NCBI RefSeq assembly: GCF_003576375.1 | Contig: NZ_QWGE01000002.1 | Coordinates: forward strand, 372,001 to 436,000 | Source of the DNA: Pontibacter oryzae | GTDB lineage: Bacteria > Bacteroidota > Bacteroidia > Cytophagales > Hymenobacteraceae | Direction: 5' to 3' | Length of the DNA stretch: 64,000 nucleotides | Part shown: positions 61,837-64,000 of the stretch, one piece after another | Numbering within the stretch: the stretch's first letter is position 1 | Layout of the letters: every line of letters starts with the position of its first letter | Translations under genes and position numbers: made by a program | Notes under the pieces: model-generated | What the model saw: only the letters and a program-made list of their open reading frames with translations | Database searches by the model: none | Told to the model about the DNA's origin: nothing

Positions 61837-63669
61837 TTAGAATCTTCTTTTGCGGAATCCGCCGCCACCGCCGCTTCTTCTATCGCCTCCACGATCTCCG
61901 CCACGATCACGATCTCCGCCTCCGCGTCTGTCGCCGCCACGGAATCCGCCACGGTCGCCACCACGATCACGATCACCACCGCGGAAGCCACCGCCGCCTC
62001 TACGGCCGCCACGGTCTCTGTCACGGTCACCACCGCCGCCAAAGCCGAAGTCTTCGCCTCCTTCTTTCGGGCCTGAACCTTTCTTCTGCGATTTCTCTAC
62101 AACAACCATACGGCCATCATATTCCACGCGTCCGATGCTTTCTACAATTTCTGCGGTATATTCAGTAGGAACTTCAACAAAGCTGAACTTATCATACAGG
62201 TCGATATCGCCTACGCGTCCTTCCGGAATGCTGGAGTTCTGAGCTAACAGATCGATCAGGTCACGAGGGTGTACACGGTCTTTCTTGCCGATCGTGATGA
62301 ACAAACGGTCCATGCCTTCCTTAGCTGCGCTAAGGCCTTTTTCGGCTTCAGCACCTTTTTCCTTAACTTTCTGCTCCTTTAGGTTCATTTTCAGAAGCGC
62401 AGCAGCAAGATCAAGCGGCGTATAACCATCAGTTTCGTTTACGAAACGCTCGATGCGTGCAACATGCTTGGCAAGGTGTCCTTTTTCAAGTACTTCCTTC
62501 ACCTTGTCAAAGAACAAGTTCGTGCGGATCTCATTCACATCTTCCAGTGATGGAACTTGCTGCAACACGATTTTGGCTTTCGTGTAACGCATGATGTCCT
62601 TAAGCTTGTAACCGTCTGAACGGCCACCCACGAAAGAGAATGCTTTACCTGACTTACCGGCACGACCTGTACGGCCAATGCGATGTACATAAGACTCTTC
62701 GTCCTGCGGCAAATCGTAGTTGAAAACGGCTTCCACATTGTCCACGTCCAGGCCACGGGCAGCAACGTCTGTCGCTACCAGTATTTCCAGGGTGCCATTA
62801 CGGAATTTATTCATTACAGCAGAGCGCTGGTTCTGGTTAAGGTCTCCGTGCAGGGCATCAGAGAAATAACCGCGTGCCTGAAGGCCACTAACCAGGTCAT
62901 CGACCATACGTTTGGTATTACAGAAGATGATAACCGACTTCATGTTGTACATATCCAGAAGGCGGGAAAGAACTTCCTGCTTCGCGCTGTTACGTACTTC
63001 AAAGTAAGCCTGGTCAATGTTTGTTACCGTAAGTTCCTGGTGTACTACCTTAACTAGTACAGGATCGGTTTGGTAACGCTTTGTCATTTCCATGATCGGC
63101 TTTGACATAGTAGCCGAGAAGAAGATCGTCTGGCGATCTTCCGGGATGCGCTCCAATACATACTCAATGTCTTCACGGAAGCCCATGTCAAGCATTTCGT
63201 CCGCTTCGTCAAGTATGATTTTCTTCACACCGTCCAGCACCAAAGTGCCACGGTTAATATGGTCCATTACGCGGCCTGGCGTACCGATTACAATTTGAAC
63301 GCCCTGCTTAAGTGCACGCAGCTGACGGTCGTAGCTTTGGCCGCCATAGATTGGCACCACGCTGATGCCTTGCTTATACTTTGCCAGTTTCTGAATTTCA
63401 CCGGATACCTGGATAGCCAACTCACGCGTAGGGCACAGAATAAGTGCCTGTACGCTTCTGTTGTTGGTGTCAATAGATTCGATGGTAGGGATGCCGAAAG
63501 CGGCAGTTTTGCCTGTACCTGTCTGGGCCTGGCCAATAATGTCTTTACCTGCTAAAACAACCGGGATTGCTTCTGTTTGGATGGGAGAGGCTTCTTCGAA
63601 ACCCATGTCAGCGATTGCACGCTGTACTTCCGGCGAAAGCGGAAGCTCTTCAAATCTGATTTTGTTCAT
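61837..63669 (-). CDS. deaD: DEAD-box RNA helicase, DeaD/CsdA-type, with RGG-rich tail
   Basis: The 610-aa helicase has the Q motif SPIQTEAIP, Walker A AQTGTGKT (48-55), DEAD near residue 154, SAT, and HRIGRTGR in domain 2. A DbpA-type RNA-binding fold lies around residues 460-540. The last 60 or so residues are a run of Gly, Arg and Asp with RGG and GGDR repeats and a final RKRRF. It unwinds RNA in ribosome assembly or cold adaptation. The Gly/Arg tail is common in Bacteroidota helicases and RNA-binding proteins. A long leader precedes it. Confidence 0.95.
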   Translation of the reverse strand: MNKIRFEELPLSPEVQRAIADMGFEEASPIQTEAIPVVLAGKDIIGQAQTGTGKTAAFGIPTIESIDTNNRSVQALILCPTRELAIQVSGEIQKLAKYKQGISVVPIYGGQSYDRQLRALKQGVQIVIGTPGRVMDHINRGTLVLDGVKKIILDEADEMLDMGFREDIEYVLERIPEDRQTIFFSATMSKPIMEMTKRYQTDPVLVKVVHQELTVTNIDQAYFEVRNSAKQEVLSRLLDMYNMKSVIIFCNTKRMVDDLVSGLQARGYFSDALHGDLNQNQRSAVMNKFRNGTLEILVATDVAARGLDVDNVEAVFNYDLPQDEESYVHRIGRTGRAGKSGKAFSFVGGRSDGYKLKDIMRYTKAKIVLQQVPSLEDVNEIRTNLFFDKVKEVLEKGHLAKHVARIERFVNETDGYTPLDLAAALLKMNLKEQKVKEKGAEAEKGLSAAKEGMDRLFITIGKKDRVHPRDLIDLLAQNSSIPEGRVGDIDLYDKFSFVEVPTEYTAEIVESIGRVEYDGRMVVVEKSQKKGSGPKEGGEDFGFGGGGDRDRDRGGRRGGGGFRGGDRDRGGDRGGFRGGDRRGGGDRDRGGDRGGDRRSGGGGGFRKRRF

Positions 63670-64000
63670 CTAATTTTTTAATAACTGATATATCTGGAGG
63701 CAGCCTGGTAATCAACCATTCTCTACTGTATACGAGAGCGACAAATAAATAAAAACAACTAGGTTAGCCAACAGAGGAATATCCAGTTATCTGTAAATCA
63801 GACTGTTCCAAATCAAGCCGCAAAGGTAGGGATTTTTTTTGGTATTAGCTAAATATATCTAATCATTATTAATGTGTTCTACTGCAATTAACATAAAGTG
63901 CACTTAACCCTAAAAATTGCACCGTTTACTCAGTATTATATAAAATATTTATATAATTAAATTTTATTAGTAACTTAGTGATTAAGTTAAATAAATTATT
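63670..64000. other. Leader and AT-rich upstream region of deaD
   Basis: This holds the predicted 5' leader of deaD (from about 63816 down to 63670), with no gene. Beyond 63830 the DNA is strongly AT-rich, with poly-T and AATTATT strings, and nothing recognisable reaches the window edge. Confidence 0.6.
63821..63828 (-). promoter_or_regulatory. -7 box TACCTTTG of deaD
   Basis: On the minus strand it fully matches TAnnTTTG. The start near 63815 gives a leader of about 145 bases, long for this genome but usual for cold-shock helicase genes, whose leaders often fold. Confidence 0.55.

Noticed and set aside
1..64000. tRNA, rRNA, insertion sequences, integrases or prophage genes
   Set aside because: I looked for T-loop strings, rRNA blocks and transposase or integrase products and found none.

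Overview
The window reads as chromosomal DNA of a Bacteroidota bacterium of the Cytophagales, most like Hymenobacteraceae (Pontibacter, Rufibacter or Adhaeribacter type). This placement is inferred from gene content, not from a marker-gene comparison. The evidence is a type IX secretion sorting domain, a TonB receptor plus DUF4249 pair, TamL, an E1 alpha/beta dehydrogenase fusion, a CcoNO fusion, an S46 peptidase, an RGG-tailed DeaD helicase, and promoters with the Bacteroidota -7 box TAnnTTTG. I see no rRNA, tRNA, CRISPR array, insertion sequence or prophage. The DNA looks like ordinary core chromosome except for one 7-kb repeat-rich surface-protein gene.

Layout. 0-4 kb: an SGNH lipoprotein esterase, then an ECF sigma factor, a putative membrane anti-sigma protein and an outer-membrane barrel protein. 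4-7 kb: a TrmH-type RNA methyltransferase divergent from tamL. 7.5-14.6 kb: a giant secreted DUF11 adhesin with four 720-bp tandem repeats. 14.7-22 kb: the E1 alpha/beta fusion, hemF, a PAP2 phosphatase, a TonB receptor and a DUF4249 lipoprotein. 22-25.6 kb: a potassium channel, a DUF389 protein and a DUF2254 protein. 25.8-37 kb: a complete cbb3 oxidase locus, all on the minus strand: cupredoxin, ccoI, ccoS (58 aa), ccoNO, ccoQ, ccoP, ccoG, ccoH, a TauE/SafE-like protein and a universal stress protein. 37-48 kb: an L,D-transpeptidase, an M1 aminopeptidase, a YciE ferritin-like protein, a convergent cyanophycinase / isoaspartyl peptidase pair, a DUF3127 protein with an SSB-like tail, an AlbA_2 protein, a PIN-PhoH protein, an SRPBCC protein and a YkvA protein. 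48-64 kb: an S46 dipeptidyl-peptidase, an alpha/beta hydrolase, an M19 dipeptidase, a methyltransferase, a small secreted unknown, a dienoyl-CoA reductase-like SDR, a convergent NuiA / NucA inhibitor-nuclease pair, a CrtI-like oxidoreductase, an epimerase-like SDR, a BaiN-type flavoprotein, a DUF2383 protein and DeaD.

The two strongest unexplained signals are regulatory or genomic. First, four promoters in the cbb3 region share one rigid layout: an FNR-like palindrome TGAC-N4-GTCA, exactly 23 nt, then a -7 box (T/C)AnnTTTG. They serve ccoI, ccoN, the universal stress gene and a plus-strand transcript with no evident gene, which suggests a small RNA between ccoI and the cupredoxin. Second, the heptamer AAGTATR (complement YATACTT) occurs about 160 times by eye on both strands against about 16 expected, while AAGTATY is near chance. 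It is scarce in the repeat-rich adhesin gene. Other candidates are dyad-rich leaders at hemF and between ccoNO and ccoQ, and the NucA/NuiA pair.
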